Below, piece by piece: positions 8,148 through 17,245 of a DNA stretch of 64,000 nucleotides (its first letter is position 1; every line of letters starts with the position of its first letter). The notes beneath the pieces were generated by a model that had not been told where the DNA came from, made no database searches, and saw only the letters and a program-made list of their open reading frames with translations. Where the stretch lies: the NCBI RefSeq assembly GCF_030766725.1, contig NZ_JARQWR010000005.1:62001-126000 (forward strand), given 5' to 3'. Origin of the DNA: Flavobacterium aerium. GTDB taxonomy: Bacteria > Bacteroidota > Bacteroidia > Flavobacteriales > Flavobacteriaceae. Position numbers and translations under genes: made by a program.

Positions 8148-8468
8148 ATGAATTTAACACAAGAAAATTGGGTATCACAATTAGAAGCCGATACTAATGC
8201 AGTAATTCTAGATGTGAGAACACCAGAAGAATACCATAGAGGTGGAATTGCAGGAGCTATTAATATTGATATATATAAAGGACAAGGATTTATATACCAA
8301 GTAGAAGAATTGGATAAATCAAAAAACTATTATGTATACTGTCAAGCAGGTGCACGAAGTGGACAAGCTTGTAATATAATGAATCAACTAGGATTTGAAA
8401 ATACCTTTAATCTGATGGGCGGTATGATGCAATGGGATGGTGAAGTCGTGATTCCAGAACAAGAATAA
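8148..8468 (+). CDS. Rhodanese-like domain protein
   Basis: This 106-residue single rhodanese domain has the entry motif VILDVRTPEEYHRGGI, and the active-site loop YC65QAGARSG holds the persulfide-forming cysteine. No signal peptide is present, so it is cytoplasmic. Such domains move sulfane sulfur between thiols. It follows the thioredoxin-like gene by 21 bases and ends before a strong terminator, so it closes this small operon. Confidence 0.92.
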   Translation: MNLTQENWVSQLEADTNAVILDVRTPEEYHRGGIAGAINIDIYKGQGFIYQVEELDKSKNYYVYCQAGARSGQACNIMNQLGFENTFNLMGGMMQWDGEVVIPEQE

Positions 8469-8492
8469 TAAAGTATACTATATATATGAAAA

Positions 8493-8520
8493 AGCCCCGA
8501 TAACTATCGGGGCTTTTTTT
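8493..8520. terminator. Bidirectional rho-independent terminator
   Basis: AGCCCCGATA / TATCGGGGCT (8493-8502 and 8505-8514) is followed by T7 and preceded by a run of A. It separates the convergent rhodanese and fnr-type genes. Confidence 0.88.
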
Positions 8521-8522
8521 AT

Positions 8523-9206
8523 TTATTGTTCTGCAACTTTTTTAAGTTTAGGAATATCTTTTAATATTATTTTTTTTCCAATTAAAGCAATTAGCCCACC
8601 TTTATTAAATTCAGAAAGTAGTCGAATGCAAGATTCTGTAGCAGTTCCAATCATACTCGCCAATTCTTCTCGTGAAAGCTGAACCTTTAAAGTGAGATCG
8701 GGATTAACACCAAAATCAGTATGAAGATATAATAACGTCTGTGCTAAGCGGCTTTTTACATTTTTCTGAGCCATATTCACCATAATATCATCGGCTTCTT
8801 TCAAATCATGGCATACAGATTTCATAATGTTCATGGAAAATTGATTATTTTGATCAAAAAGCCCCATGACTTCCTGTTGTGGGATGAAACATACTTCCAT
8901 ATCTTCCAGTGCAACAGCACTCAAATTAACAGGTTCCTCACTAATCATAGCGCGTTGCCCTAATAATTCTCCCTTTGTAATCAGTTTTACAATCTGATCT
9001 TTTCCATTAGGACTCAATTTTGTAAGCTTACAAATTCCTTCCTTAATACAGTAAATTCCATTTACATTTTCACCTTCATCAAAAATTACCTCACCTTTTT
9101 TAACTAAATACGATGATTTACAATCAGAAAGGCTAATTAATTGCTCTTTAGATAAGGCTTTTAAAGCGCTGAATTCCCGGACTATACATTGATCACACTT
9201 ACTCAT
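8523..9206 (-). CDS. fnr: Crp/Fnr family regulator, Fnr-like
   Basis: I place the start at the ATG at 9206, giving MSKCDQCIVREFS and 227 residues; a frame open to 9257 would add an atypical hydrophobic stretch that overlaps the regulatory site. The N terminus has C4-x2-C7 and a further Cys at about residue 30 (LSDCKSS). Most of the protein is a cyclic-nucleotide-binding-like fold (residues about 30-140), and a C-terminal Crp helix-turn-helix (LSREELASMIGTATESCIRLL) follows. The ESCIR recognition helix corresponds to the E-x2-SR region that reads TGAT. The Cys cluster suggests oxygen sensing through Fe-S, as in Fnr, but a fourth ligand is not certain. It is divergent from ccoI. Confidence 0.88.
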   Translation of the reverse strand: MSKCDQCIVREFSALKALSKEQLISLSDCKSSYLVKKGEVIFDEGENVNGIYCIKEGICKLTKLSPNGKDQIVKLITKGELLGQRAMISEEPVNLSAVALEDMEVCFIPQQEVMGLFDQNNQFSMNIMKSVCHDLKEADDIMVNMAQKNVKSRLAQTLLYLHTDFGVNPDLTLKVQLSREELASMIGTATESCIRLLSEFNKGGLIALIGKKIILKDIPKLKKVAEQ

Positions 9207-9227
9207 AATAACTAGGCATTTAACTGG

Positions 9228-9235
9228 CAAAGATA
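9228..9235 (-). promoter_or_regulatory. fnr -7 promoter element (TATCTTTG)
   Basis: On the minus strand TATCTTTG is a perfect TAnnTTTG element, 22 bases before the fnr start. The Fnr palindrome at 9244-9257 lies in the spacer just upstream of it, a position expected to hinder polymerase. This suggests autorepression. Confidence 0.6.
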
Positions 9236-9243
9236 CGAAAAAC

Positions 9244-9257
9244 ATGATAATTATCAT
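9244..9257. promoter_or_regulatory. Fnr-type operator between fnr and ccoI
   Basis: ATGATAATTATCAT is a perfect palindrome with the FNR core TGAT-N4-ATCA. Its centre (9250.5) is 29.5 bases before the first base of the candidate ccoI -7 element AAACTTTG (9280-9287), which puts it near -41 for ccoI, a class II activator position. The same spacing recurs at ccoS and hemN. Confidence 0.75.
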
Positions 9258-9308
9258 TCTTTTAACCTAAACAAAAGCCAAACTTTGCAGCAGGTAAATG
9301 AGTAAAGT

Positions 9309-11690
9309 ATGGATCAGAAAATATGTTATCATTGTGGGAATACCACAGCGGAGACAGAGATTATTTTTGATGAAAAATCATTTTGTTGCAAAGGTTGTCA
9401 AACCGTATATGAGATTTTCAGTCTTAATGATATGTCGTCTTATTATGATTTCCAATCTTCACCGGGAGCAATTCCACAAGATATTCAGGGGAAATTTGAT
9501 TTTTTAGATAATGAAAAGATAGTCGATAAGCTATTAGATTTCAAAGAAGAAGGTGTTGAGATTGTTACACTATATGTTCCCCATATACACTGTAGTTCCT
9601 GCATCTGGATTCTAGAGAATTTGAATAAATTAAAACCAGATATCCGCAGTTCACAAGTAAACTTTCCAGAGAAAACAGTACGAATTACATACAATTCCGA
9701 GACGATGACGTTGAAGGAATTAGTGATTTTGATGAGCTCCATAGGGTATGAGCCCTATATTAGTTTGGATAATTATGAATCAGGAACAAAAAACGTGGAT
9801 CGAAGTTTATTGTATAAACTAGGAGTAGCCTTCTTCTCTTTTGGGAATGTGATGCTCCTGTCTTTTCCGGAATATTTTGAAGTAGAAGAATTTTGGCTAG
9901 ATCAATATAAAGGATTCTTTCGATGGTTGATTTTTGCACTATCACTCCCTTCCTTATTATACGCAGCGAGTGGATATTTTATTTCAGCATATAAAAGCAT
10001 TCGTTTTCGTCAATTCAATATCGATATACCAATTGCTCTAGGACTATTGGTGATGTTTTTGCGCAGTACAATAGATATTATAAATAATTGGGGACAAGGC
10101 TATTTTGATAGCCTTACGGGATTAGTTTTCTTCATGCTGTTAGGAAAGTATTTCCAACAACGTACCTATAGCTTTTTATCGTTTGAACGGGATTATAAAT
10201 CCTATTTCCCAATTGCAATTACACGCATTAGTGCTCAAGGTAATGAAGAATCAGTACAAGTTTATGATGTTGTGGCTGGAGATCGATTATTAATCCGAAA
10301 CCAAGAATTAATTCCTGTTGATGGAATCCTCATTAAAGGAGACGCGCAAATCGATTATAGTTTTGTAACAGGTGAATCTGTTCCAGTAGAAAAGAAATCA
10401 GGAGATACTATTTTCGCTGGCGGAAAGCAAATTTCAGGAGTTATCGAAATGGAAGTTTTACATTCTGTTTCCCAAAGCTATCTCACCCAATTGTGGAGTA
10501 ATGCTGTATTCCAGAAAAAAACGGAGGAACATTATAAAACGATAACCGATACCATCAGTCATTATTTTACTCCAGCCTTATTAGCACTTGCTTTTCTAGC
10601 CTTGCTATATTGGTTATTCATTGATGTAGATAAAGCCTTTCAGGTGTTTACTGCTATTCTGATTGTGGCTTGTCCCTGTGCATTGGCATTAACAGCACCC
10701 TTTACTTTAGGGAATGTACTTCGTATTCTGGGAAATCAGAAAATGTACTTGAAAAGTGCCACTGTAATAGAACAAATGGCTAAAGTAGATACGTTGGTTT
10801 TTGATAAAACAGGAACGTTGACAACCAATAAAAAATCTAACATTCAATATGAAGGAGTTGCATTATCTGCTGAAGAACAAGCCATATTGAAAAATGCACT
10901 ACGAGGCTCAAATCACCCTTTGAGCAGAATGTTATATGATTTTTTACCCATGAAAACCACCTATGCAAGTTCTGAATTTGATGAGATCATTGGAAAAGGA
11001 ATTATAGCAAGGATAAATGGGCATACAATAAAAATTGGTTCCGCTGTTTTTGTGGGAGGTATAGCCTCAAAAAAAGAAAATCAAACCGAAGTACATATTA
11101 ATATAAACAATGATTACAAAGGATATTACCTGTTTAAAAATCAATATAGAGCGGGATTAGTTCCTTTATTCAAAAAGCTCCATAAGAATTATCTACTCGT
11201 AGTATTATCAGGAGATAATGAAGGAGAGCGAGAAGCATTGGAAACTTTGTTGCCAGAAAATACCCAATTGATATTCAATCAAAAGCCCGATGAGAAATTA
11301 CTTTTTATTGAAAAATTACAACAAGAAGGTAAAACGGTGATGATGGTAGGCGATGGATTAAATGATGCAGGAGCATTAGCCCAAAGTAATGTGGGAGTTG
11401 CCCTTTCGGAAAATGTAAATGTTTTCTCCCCAGCCTGTGATGCTATCCTGGATGCGAGTGTATTTGAAAAACTACAAGATTATCTAAGTCTAACCCAGAA
11501 AGCCATTCGTGTGATCAAGATGAGTTTTGGTATTTCATTAGCCTATAATGCTGTTGGTTTATCTTTTGCCATAACGGGGCATTTATCGCCGTTGGTTGCC
11601 GCTATAATAATGCCATTGAGTTCCATTTCGGTAGTCAGTTTTGTGACGCTGATGTCTAATTTCTATGCTCGAAAACTCAATAAAAAGTAA
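9309..11690 (+). CDS. ccoI: Copper-translocating P-type ATPase CcoI/FixI
   Basis: The 793-residue P1B-type ATPase delivers copper for cbb3-type oxidase assembly. The N terminus has a Cys-rich metal-binding segment (CYHCG and CCKGC, residues 6-30), then an HMA domain with C95-SS-C98 (HCSSCIW). The ion channel motif is C455-P-C457 (CPCALALTAP), the phosphorylation site is D499 in DKTGTLT, TGES is near residue 355, and GDGLNDAGAL closes the nucleotide domain. The double-Cys N terminus and its place before the cco operon separate it from general CopA exporters. It is preceded by an Fnr site and candidate -7 element. Confidence 0.93.
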   Translation: MDQKICYHCGNTTAETEIIFDEKSFCCKGCQTVYEIFSLNDMSSYYDFQSSPGAIPQDIQGKFDFLDNEKIVDKLLDFKEEGVEIVTLYVPHIHCSSCIWILENLNKLKPDIRSSQVNFPEKTVRITYNSETMTLKELVILMSSIGYEPYISLDNYESGTKNVDRSLLYKLGVAFFSFGNVMLLSFPEYFEVEEFWLDQYKGFFRWLIFALSLPSLLYAASGYFISAYKSIRFRQFNIDIPIALGLLVMFLRSTIDIINNWGQGYFDSLTGLVFFMLLGKYFQQRTYSFLSFERDYKSYFPIAITRISAQGNEESVQVYDVVAGDRLLIRNQELIPVDGILIKGDAQIDYSFVTGESVPVEKKSGDTIFAGGKQISGVIEMEVLHSVSQSYLTQLWSNAVFQKKTEEHYKTITDTISHYFTPALLALAFLALLYWLFIDVDKAFQVFTAILIVACPCALALTAPFTLGNVLRILGNQKMYLKSATVIEQMAKVDTLVFDKTGTLTTNKKSNIQYEGVALSAEEQAILKNALRGSNHPLSRMLYDFLPMKTTYASSEFDEIIGKGIIARINGHTIKIGSAVFVGGIASKKENQTEVHININNDYKGYYLFKNQYRAGLVPLFKKLHKNYLLVVLSGDNEGEREALETLLPENTQLIFNQKPDEKLLFIEKLQQEGKTVMMVGDGLNDAGALAQSNVGVALSENVNVFSPACDAILDASVFEKLQDYLSLTQKAIRVIKMSFGISLAYNAVGLSFAITGHLSPLVAAIIMPLSSISVVSFVTLMSNFYARKLNKK

Positions 11691-11742
11691 AACAATAAAG
11701 AAAGAAGTTAAAATAAAGGGAAAGGCTGTATTTATTGAGCAT

Positions 11743-11788
11743 ACATGATAAATATCATGTTTTATCTCTAGCCATCAGGGTACTTTTA
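11743..11788 (+). promoter_or_regulatory. Fnr site and -7 element of the cco operon
   Basis: ACATGATAAATATCATGT (11743-11760) is an 18-base interrupted palindrome with core TGAT-N4-ATCA. The candidate -7 element TACTTTTA (11781-11788) begins 29.5 bases after its centre, the same geometry as at ccoI and hemN. The ccoS start is 20 bases further on. Confidence 0.75.
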
Positions 11789-11808
11789 CTTCATAAAATC
11801 ACTAAGGT

Positions 11809-12000
11809 ATGAGTGTCATTTATTTATTAATATCAATCAGTATCGTGGTAGCAATAGCCTTCTTTTTTGCTTTTGTAAAAGCAGTGAAAAGTGGGCAATA
11901 CGACGATTCCTATACACCTTCCGTCAGAATGTTATTTGACGATGAACTCAAAAAGGAAACACCAAAAACAAAACAGACAAAACAAGAAAAACAATTATGA
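11809..12000 (+). CDS. ccoS: cbb3-type cytochrome oxidase assembly protein CcoS
   Basis: This 63-residue single-helix protein (hydrophobic residues about 3-23) has the CcoS pattern FAFVKAVKSGQYDD just after the helix and a charged, lysine-rich tail. CcoS is needed for heme/copper insertion into cbb3 oxidases. Its TGA overlaps the ccoNO start by four bases (ATGA), so the two are translationally coupled. It is the first gene of the operon. Confidence 0.92.
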   Translation: MSVIYLLISISIVVAIAFFFAFVKAVKSGQYDDSYTPSVRMLFDDELKKETPKTKQTKQEKQL

Positions 12001-14198
12001 TTATGGAAATGCAACAATTTTATTACGATAACAAAATTGTAAAAAAATTCCTTTACGCTACCATCTTATGGGGAGTAGTAGGAATGGCAGTGGGTTTACT
12101 GCTCGCTGTAATGTTTATATTCCCCAATATTACCGATGGAATTTCGTGGCTTAGTTTTGGTCGTTTAAGACCTTTACATACGAATGCTGTAATATTTGCC
12201 TTTGTTGGAAATGCAATTTTTGCAGGAGTTTACTACTCATTACAACGTCTGTTAAAAGCAAGAATGTATTCGGACTTTCTAAGTAATTTGAACTTCTGGG
12301 CATGGCAACTAATTATTGTAGCCGCAGCTATTACACTTCCATTAGGATATACTTCTTCAAAAGAATATGCAGAGCTAGAATGGCCTATAGATATTGCTAT
12401 TGCTATTGTTTGGGTTGCATTTGGTGTCAATATGATTGGAACTATTTTAAAACGTAGAGAACGACATCTATATGTTGCTATTTGGTTCTATTTAGCGACT
12501 TTCGTAACCGTTGCTGTACTTCACATTTTTAATAGTTTGGCACTACCAGTTTCAGCACTAAAAAGTTACTCCGTTTATGCAGGAGTTCAGGATGCTTTAG
12601 TACAATGGTGGTATGGACACAATGCCGTAGCATTCTTCTTGACAACACCTTTCTTAGGGTTAATGTATTACTATATTCCTAAGGCAGCAAATAGACCAGT
12701 GTATTCTTATCGATTATCAATTGTACACTTTTGGTCCTTAATTTTTATCTATATCTGGGCAGGACCACACCATTTATTATATTCAGCTTTACCAGATTGG
12801 GCTCAAAATTTAGGTGTAGCATTTTCTGTAATGTTAATTGCTCCATCATGGGGAGGTATGATCAATGGATTGTTAACCTTGAGAGGTGCTTGGGATAAAG
12901 TAAGAACAGAACCAGTACTGAAATTCTTCGTAGTTGCTATTACGGGATATGGTATGGCTACGTTTGAAGGGCCTATGTTATCTCTGAAAAATGTAAACGC
13001 AATTGGACACTTTACAGATTGGATTATTGCACACGTTCACGTAGGAGCATTAGCTTGGAACGGATTTTTCACTTTTGGATTGATTTATTGGTTAGTACCA
13101 AAATTAACGAAGTCAAAACTATACTCTTTATCATTGGCCAACTTCCATTTTTGGATTGGAACATTAGGGATTCTATTGTATACCGTTCCAATGTATGTTG
13201 CCGGATTTATGCAAGCGTCAATGTGGAAACAATTTAATCCAGACGGAACACTATTATATGGTAACTTTTTAGAAACCGTTACGCAGATTATCCCAATGTA
13301 CTGGATGCGTGCCATTGGAGGGACATTATATATCATCGGAATGTTTGTATTGGTATTCAATATTATAAAAACAATCCAACACGGTAATGCGGTAACAGAT
13401 GATTTAGCGGAAGCACCAGCCTTGACAAAAATCACAAAAGGACGTATTCGTGGAGAAGGTTTCCATACTTGGTTAGAACGTAGACCGATACAATTAACCA
13501 TTTTAGCAACTGTTGCTATTCTAATTGGGGGAATTATTCAAATTGTTCCAACGCTAATTGTTAAATCGAATATACCAACAATTAGTAGTGTAAAACCCTA
13601 TACACCTTTAGAATTAGAAGGTAGGGATTTATACATACGAGAAGGCTGTGTGTCTTGTCACTCTCAAATGATTCGACCATTCCGTTCTGAAGTAGAACGA
13701 TATGGAGAATATTCAAAAGCAGGAGAATATGTATACGATCATCCATTCCTATGGGGATCAAAACGTACAGGTCCAGATTTATTCAGAGTAGGAGGAAAAT
13801 ATTCTGATAACTGGCACTTTAATCACATGTGGGATCCACAAAGTACCTCTTCAGGTTCGATTATGCCAAGTTATAAATGGTTGACTAAAAACCAATTGGA
13901 TGCATCCAATATTCAGACTAAAATGAAAACGATGGTGAAACTGGGAGTTCCCTATACTGATGAAGATATTGCAAATGCCAATGAAAGTATTAAAAAACAA
14001 GGAAAGAAAATTGAAGATAACCTATATGCCGATCCTGATTTTGTGAAAAGTTATGAAGAAAGTAAAAAAGCTGCGGTAGCCAAAGGGGAGACTTTTGTTC
14101 CAATGGCAGAACGAGAAATTGTTGCGCTGATTGCTTACTTACAACGATTGGGAACAGATATAAAAATTAAAGATATAGATAACTTACAAAAACAATAA
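11997..14198 (+). CDS. ccoN: Fused cbb3-type cytochrome c oxidase subunits I and II (CcoNO)
   Basis: The 733-residue protein joins CcoN and CcoO, a fusion common in Bacteroidota. Residues about 1-480 hold the 12-helix catalytic subunit with histidines for heme b and the heme b3-CuB centre (LRPLHTNAVIF, WYGHNAVAFFL, GPHHLLYS, HVHVGALAWNG). Residues about 515-733 are the membrane-anchored monoheme cytochrome c subunit with C551-VS-C554-H555. The enzyme reduces oxygen at high affinity and conserves energy at low oxygen. A second ATG lies two codons downstream (12003) and is an alternative start. Confidence 0.95.
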   Translation: MIMEMQQFYYDNKIVKKFLYATILWGVVGMAVGLLLAVMFIFPNITDGISWLSFGRLRPLHTNAVIFAFVGNAIFAGVYYSLQRLLKARMYSDFLSNLNFWAWQLIIVAAAITLPLGYTSSKEYAELEWPIDIAIAIVWVAFGVNMIGTILKRRERHLYVAIWFYLATFVTVAVLHIFNSLALPVSALKSYSVYAGVQDALVQWWYGHNAVAFFLTTPFLGLMYYYIPKAANRPVYSYRLSIVHFWSLIFIYIWAGPHHLLYSALPDWAQNLGVAFSVMLIAPSWGGMINGLLTLRGAWDKVRTEPVLKFFVVAITGYGMATFEGPMLSLKNVNAIGHFTDWIIAHVHVGALAWNGFFTFGLIYWLVPKLTKSKLYSLSLANFHFWIGTLGILLYTVPMYVAGFMQASMWKQFNPDGTLLYGNFLETVTQIIPMYWMRAIGGTLYIIGMFVLVFNIIKTIQHGNAVTDDLAEAPALTKITKGRIRGEGFHTWLERRPIQLTILATVAILIGGIIQIVPTLIVKSNIPTISSVKPYTPLELEGRDLYIREGCVSCHSQMIRPFRSEVERYGEYSKAGEYVYDHPFLWGSKRTGPDLFRVGGKYSDNWHFNHMWDPQSTSSGSIMPSYKWLTKNQLDASNIQTKMKTMVKLGVPYTDEDIANANESIKKQGKKIEDNLYADPDFVKSYEESKKAAVAKGETFVPMAEREIVALIAYLQRLGTDIKIKDIDNLQKQ

Positions 14199-14201
14199 GC
14201 C

Positions 14202-14375
14202 ATGCTAAAATTTGTCAAACACCATATGGATTCTATAGCCGGTATTGAAATTTATCCGATTATATCCATGCTGATTTACATTAGTTTTTTTGCAGGACTG
14301 TATTTATGGGTCTTTACGTATAAAAAAGAACGTATTAAAGAACTAAGTGAAATGCCATTAAAAGATGAACAATAA
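14202..14375 (+). CDS. ccoQ: Small cbb3 oxidase subunit, CcoQ-like
   Basis: A 57-residue gene fills the gap between ccoNO and ccoP. It begins MLKFVKHHMDSIAG, has one transmembrane helix (about residues 18-39, IISMLIYISFFAGLYLWVF) and ends with charged KKERIKELSEMPLKDEQ. Length, single helix and location match CcoQ/FixQ-like small subunits that stabilise the complex. It starts three bases after the ccoNO stop. The name rests on position and shape, as sequence conservation in this family is low. Confidence 0.8.
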   Translation: MLKFVKHHMDSIAGIEIYPIISMLIYISFFAGLYLWVFTYKKERIKELSEMPLKDEQ

Positions 14376-14407
14376 CCGTTCGTATTCCAATATTAAATTA
14401 GTATAAA

Positions 14408-15355
14408 ATGAAGAATGTAATTCCATCATACGTTAGAGTTCCTGTGATATTTGCGTTAGTTTTTGCAGGTATGGAATATTTTATAGACTCTGGAGATAAG
14501 CCTGCTTTTATCGAATACCCTATGGTATCGCTTTTTTTAGCCTTAGTACTATTTGTTCTTATTGCTATCGAAATCATGCTGAGTGCAGTCGATAATGTGA
14601 TGTTTCACCTATTAAGTGAAGAAGAAAAGAAAGCAAGGAGAGAATATGTTCCAGTAGCCTTTAACGAAACTAAATTCTATAAAAACTTGATGAAACGTTT
14701 AACGAAATCAAGATCCATAGAAGAAGAAGGAGAATTGTTATTAGAACATGATTACGACGGTATCAAAGAGTTGGATAATTCACTACCGCCATGGTGGTTG
14801 TATGGATTCTATATTTCGATTGCCTTTGCTGCAATTTATTTAATCCGATTTGAAATCCTAGATGGGGATAATCAAACAGTAGAATATGAAAAAGAAGTGG
14901 CAATGGCCAAAGTCGCAATTGAAGAATACAAAAAAACAGCCAAAGATTTAATCGATGTAAACTCTGTTACGTTGCTAACCGAAAGTGGAGATTTAGAAAA
15001 AGGAAAAGAAGTTTTCAATACCAATTGTGTGGCTTGTCACCGTAATGATGGAGGAGGAGGTATCGGACCCAATTTAACTGATGCCCATTGGATTCTAGGT
15101 GGTGGAATAAAAAATGTTTTCCATACCATTATGGAAGGAGGACGAGATGGAAAAGGAATGGTATCCTGGAAAGGAATCCTAAAACCATCCGAAATACAAC
15201 AAGTTGCCAGCTACATCTTGTCTTTACAAGGGACTAATCCACCTGATGCAAAAGAAGCACAAGGAGATGTTTGGGTAGATGAAGCAGCAAACACAGATAA
15301 AAAAGAAGAAAATGCAGTAGTACAAAAAGATAGTACAGCTGTAACTTCAAACTAA
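14408..15355 (+). CDS. ccoP: cbb3-type cytochrome c oxidase subunit III (CcoP)
   Basis: The 315-residue protein has two N-terminal membrane helices (about 10-25 and 36-60), a further helix in the CcoP N-terminal domain (PPWWLYGFYISIAFAAIYLI, about 125-145), and one cytochrome c domain with C207-VA-C210-H211 and a distal Met (GGRDGKGMVSW). Classical proteobacterial CcoP has two c-type hemes; only one CxxCH is present here, as is usual in Bacteroidota. A low-complexity charged tail follows the heme domain. Confidence 0.93.
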   Translation: MKNVIPSYVRVPVIFALVFAGMEYFIDSGDKPAFIEYPMVSLFLALVLFVLIAIEIMLSAVDNVMFHLLSEEEKKARREYVPVAFNETKFYKNLMKRLTKSRSIEEEGELLLEHDYDGIKELDNSLPPWWLYGFYISIAFAAIYLIRFEILDGDNQTVEYEKEVAMAKVAIEEYKKTAKDLIDVNSVTLLTESGDLEKGKEVFNTNCVACHRNDGGGGIGPNLTDAHWILGGGIKNVFHTIMEGGRDGKGMVSWKGILKPSEIQQVASYILSLQGTNPPDAKEAQGDVWVDEAANTDKKEENAVVQKDSTAVTSN

Positions 15356-15359
15356 TACT

Positions 15360-16778
15360 ATGACACAATCATCAGATGAATCCTTTAGAGATGGTCTGGG
15401 AACCATTAATCAGGAAGGAAAAAGAGCCTGGGTATATCCTAAAAAAGTAAAAGGGAAATTCTATCGTTATCGTACCTATGTAAGTTATGTACTATTAGCC
15501 TTTTTACTTTCGGCACCCTTTATTAAAGTACAGGGAAAACAGTTTTTAATGTTTAATGTTTTAGAAAGACGTTTTATCATTTTTGGATTTCCATTTTGGC
15601 CACAAGATTTTTATCTTTTTGTGATTTCGATGTTGATTGGAATTGTTTTCGTAACCCTGTTTACGGTGGCTTTTGGACGTATTTTTTGTGGATGGATTTG
15701 TCCACAAACGGTATTTCTAGAAATGGTTTTTAGAAGAATAGAATTTTGGATTGAAGGCGATAGAGGTTCACAAATCCGATTGGATAAACAAGAGTGGAAT
15801 GCCGAAAAAATCAGAAAGAAAGGACTCAAGTGGTTTGTGTTTTTTATAGTATCCTTTCTAATTGCAAATGTATTTTTAGCCTATTTAATAGGAAGTGATG
15901 AGGTTTTTAATCTGGTTAAAGAGGGACCTACTAATAATGGAAGTACGCTGATTGCCTTATTAATTTTTACAGCAGTATTCTATTTTATATTCGCTTGGTT
16001 TAGAGAACAAGTATGTGTAATTGCTTGTCCATATGGACGATTACAAGGTGTATTACTCGACACGAAATCTATTGTAGTGGCCTATGATTATAAGCGAGGT
16101 GAAAAAGAACTCGGAAGAGCAAAATTCAATAAAAAAGAAGACCGAGCACTTACTGGAAAAGGAGATTGTATCGATTGTATGCAGTGTGTACACGTTTGTC
16201 CTACAGGGATAGATATTCGAAACGGAACACAATTAGACTGTGTAAATTGTACGGCTTGTATCGATGAATGCGATGAGATTATGGAAAAAGTAGGATTACC
16301 TACAGGTTTAATCCGCTACGCATCAGAAGATAATATTACCAAAAATGAACCTTTCAAGTTTACACCAAGATTAAAAGGATATGTGGCTGTACTAACAATC
16401 CTAATCGGGATATTGATTGGGATGCTATTTCTAAGAAACGATGTCGAAACTACCGTATTGAGATTACCAGGTCAGTTGTATGAACACAAAGGAGAGAATA
16501 TCAGTAATGTATTCACCTATAAAATGATCAATAAAACGACACATGATTTCGAAGACATACACCTGGAGTTATTGTCACATAAAGGAACTATAAAAATGGT
16601 TCGGGAACAGCATTTTAAAGTGCCAAGTCAAGGATTAGCACAAGGGACATTCTTTATTGAAATCAATAGTGCCCTGTTAGAAGGCGATAAGAATAAGTTG
16701 AAGATAGGCGTATACAATGGCAATAAACTGATTGAGACGACAACAACTAATTTCTTAGGACCAAGAAGTTTTAATTAA
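15360..16778 (+). CDS. ccoG: cbb3 oxidase accessory protein CcoG (FixG/RdxA type)
   Basis: This 472-residue membrane iron-sulfur protein has a CGWICPQTVF motif after the second helix, then two 4Fe-4S ferredoxin motifs (CIDCMQCVHVCP and CVNCTACIDECDE, about residues 272-310), several membrane helices, and a C-terminal periplasmic Ig-like FixG domain (about 360-472). CcoG is a copper reductase needed to prepare Cu(I) for the oxidase. It lies 4 bases after ccoP. Confidence 0.93.
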   Translation: MTQSSDESFRDGLGTINQEGKRAWVYPKKVKGKFYRYRTYVSYVLLAFLLSAPFIKVQGKQFLMFNVLERRFIIFGFPFWPQDFYLFVISMLIGIVFVTLFTVAFGRIFCGWICPQTVFLEMVFRRIEFWIEGDRGSQIRLDKQEWNAEKIRKKGLKWFVFFIVSFLIANVFLAYLIGSDEVFNLVKEGPTNNGSTLIALLIFTAVFYFIFAWFREQVCVIACPYGRLQGVLLDTKSIVVAYDYKRGEKELGRAKFNKKEDRALTGKGDCIDCMQCVHVCPTGIDIRNGTQLDCVNCTACIDECDEIMEKVGLPTGLIRYASEDNITKNEPFKFTPRLKGYVAVLTILIGILIGMLFLRNDVETTVLRLPGQLYEHKGENISNVFTYKMINKTTHDFEDIHLELLSHKGTIKMVREQHFKVPSQGLAQGTFFIEINSALLEGDKNKLKIGVYNGNKLIETTTTNFLGPRSFN

Positions 16779-16789
16779 AAAATAAAAAT

Positions 16790-17242
16790 ATGAAAATCAA
16801 TTGGGGAGTAGGCGTAATTATAGCATTTCTATTATTCATGAGCTTCATCTTATACTTTGTGATTAAGGTACAAACCGATACTAAGTATGATAATGATTTG
16901 GTAGTAGAAGAATATTATAAACAAGAATTGCATTTTCAAGATCAATTGAATCGGGAACAAAATGCAAAGAATTTAAAGAATGATATTCAGATTGAAACAA
17001 AGGCTACTGGAATAGAAATTGTTTTTCCAGCAGAATTCAATCCGAAAGATATTTCAGGAACAGTGTCCCTCTATAGACCATCTGATAAGAAATTAGATTT
17101 TGAAGCCCCGATTTCATTATCCGATTCGCACTTACTCATACCTAACAGAAGTCTGTTGGATGGTCGTTGGGACATTATTATCAATTGGAAAGTAAAAGAC
17201 CAGTCCTTTTATTCCAAAAAAGTTTTAAACCATAAATTATAG
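16790..17242 (+). CDS. ccoH: FixH/CcoH-type cbb3 assembly protein
   Basis: The 150-residue protein has one N-terminal membrane helix (about residues 6-26) and a periplasmic beta-sandwich. DNDLVVEEYYKQELHFQDQLNREQNAK directly after the helix is the FixH pattern, and DGRWDIIINWK is typical of its C terminus. CcoH assists assembly of the cbb3 complex together with CcoG, CcoI and CcoS. It lies 11 bases after ccoG. Confidence 0.9.
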   Translation: MKINWGVGVIIAFLLFMSFILYFVIKVQTDTKYDNDLVVEEYYKQELHFQDQLNREQNAKNLKNDIQIETKATGIEIVFPAEFNPKDISGTVSLYRPSDKKLDFEAPISLSDSHLLIPNRSLLDGRWDIIINWKVKDQSFYSKKVLNHKL

Positions 17243-17245
17243 AAG

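Noticed and set aside
9207..9257. Upstream extension of the Fnr-type protein by 17 residues
   Set aside because: The extension would overlap the promoter element and Fnr site and has no family similarity; MSKCDQC is the expected start.
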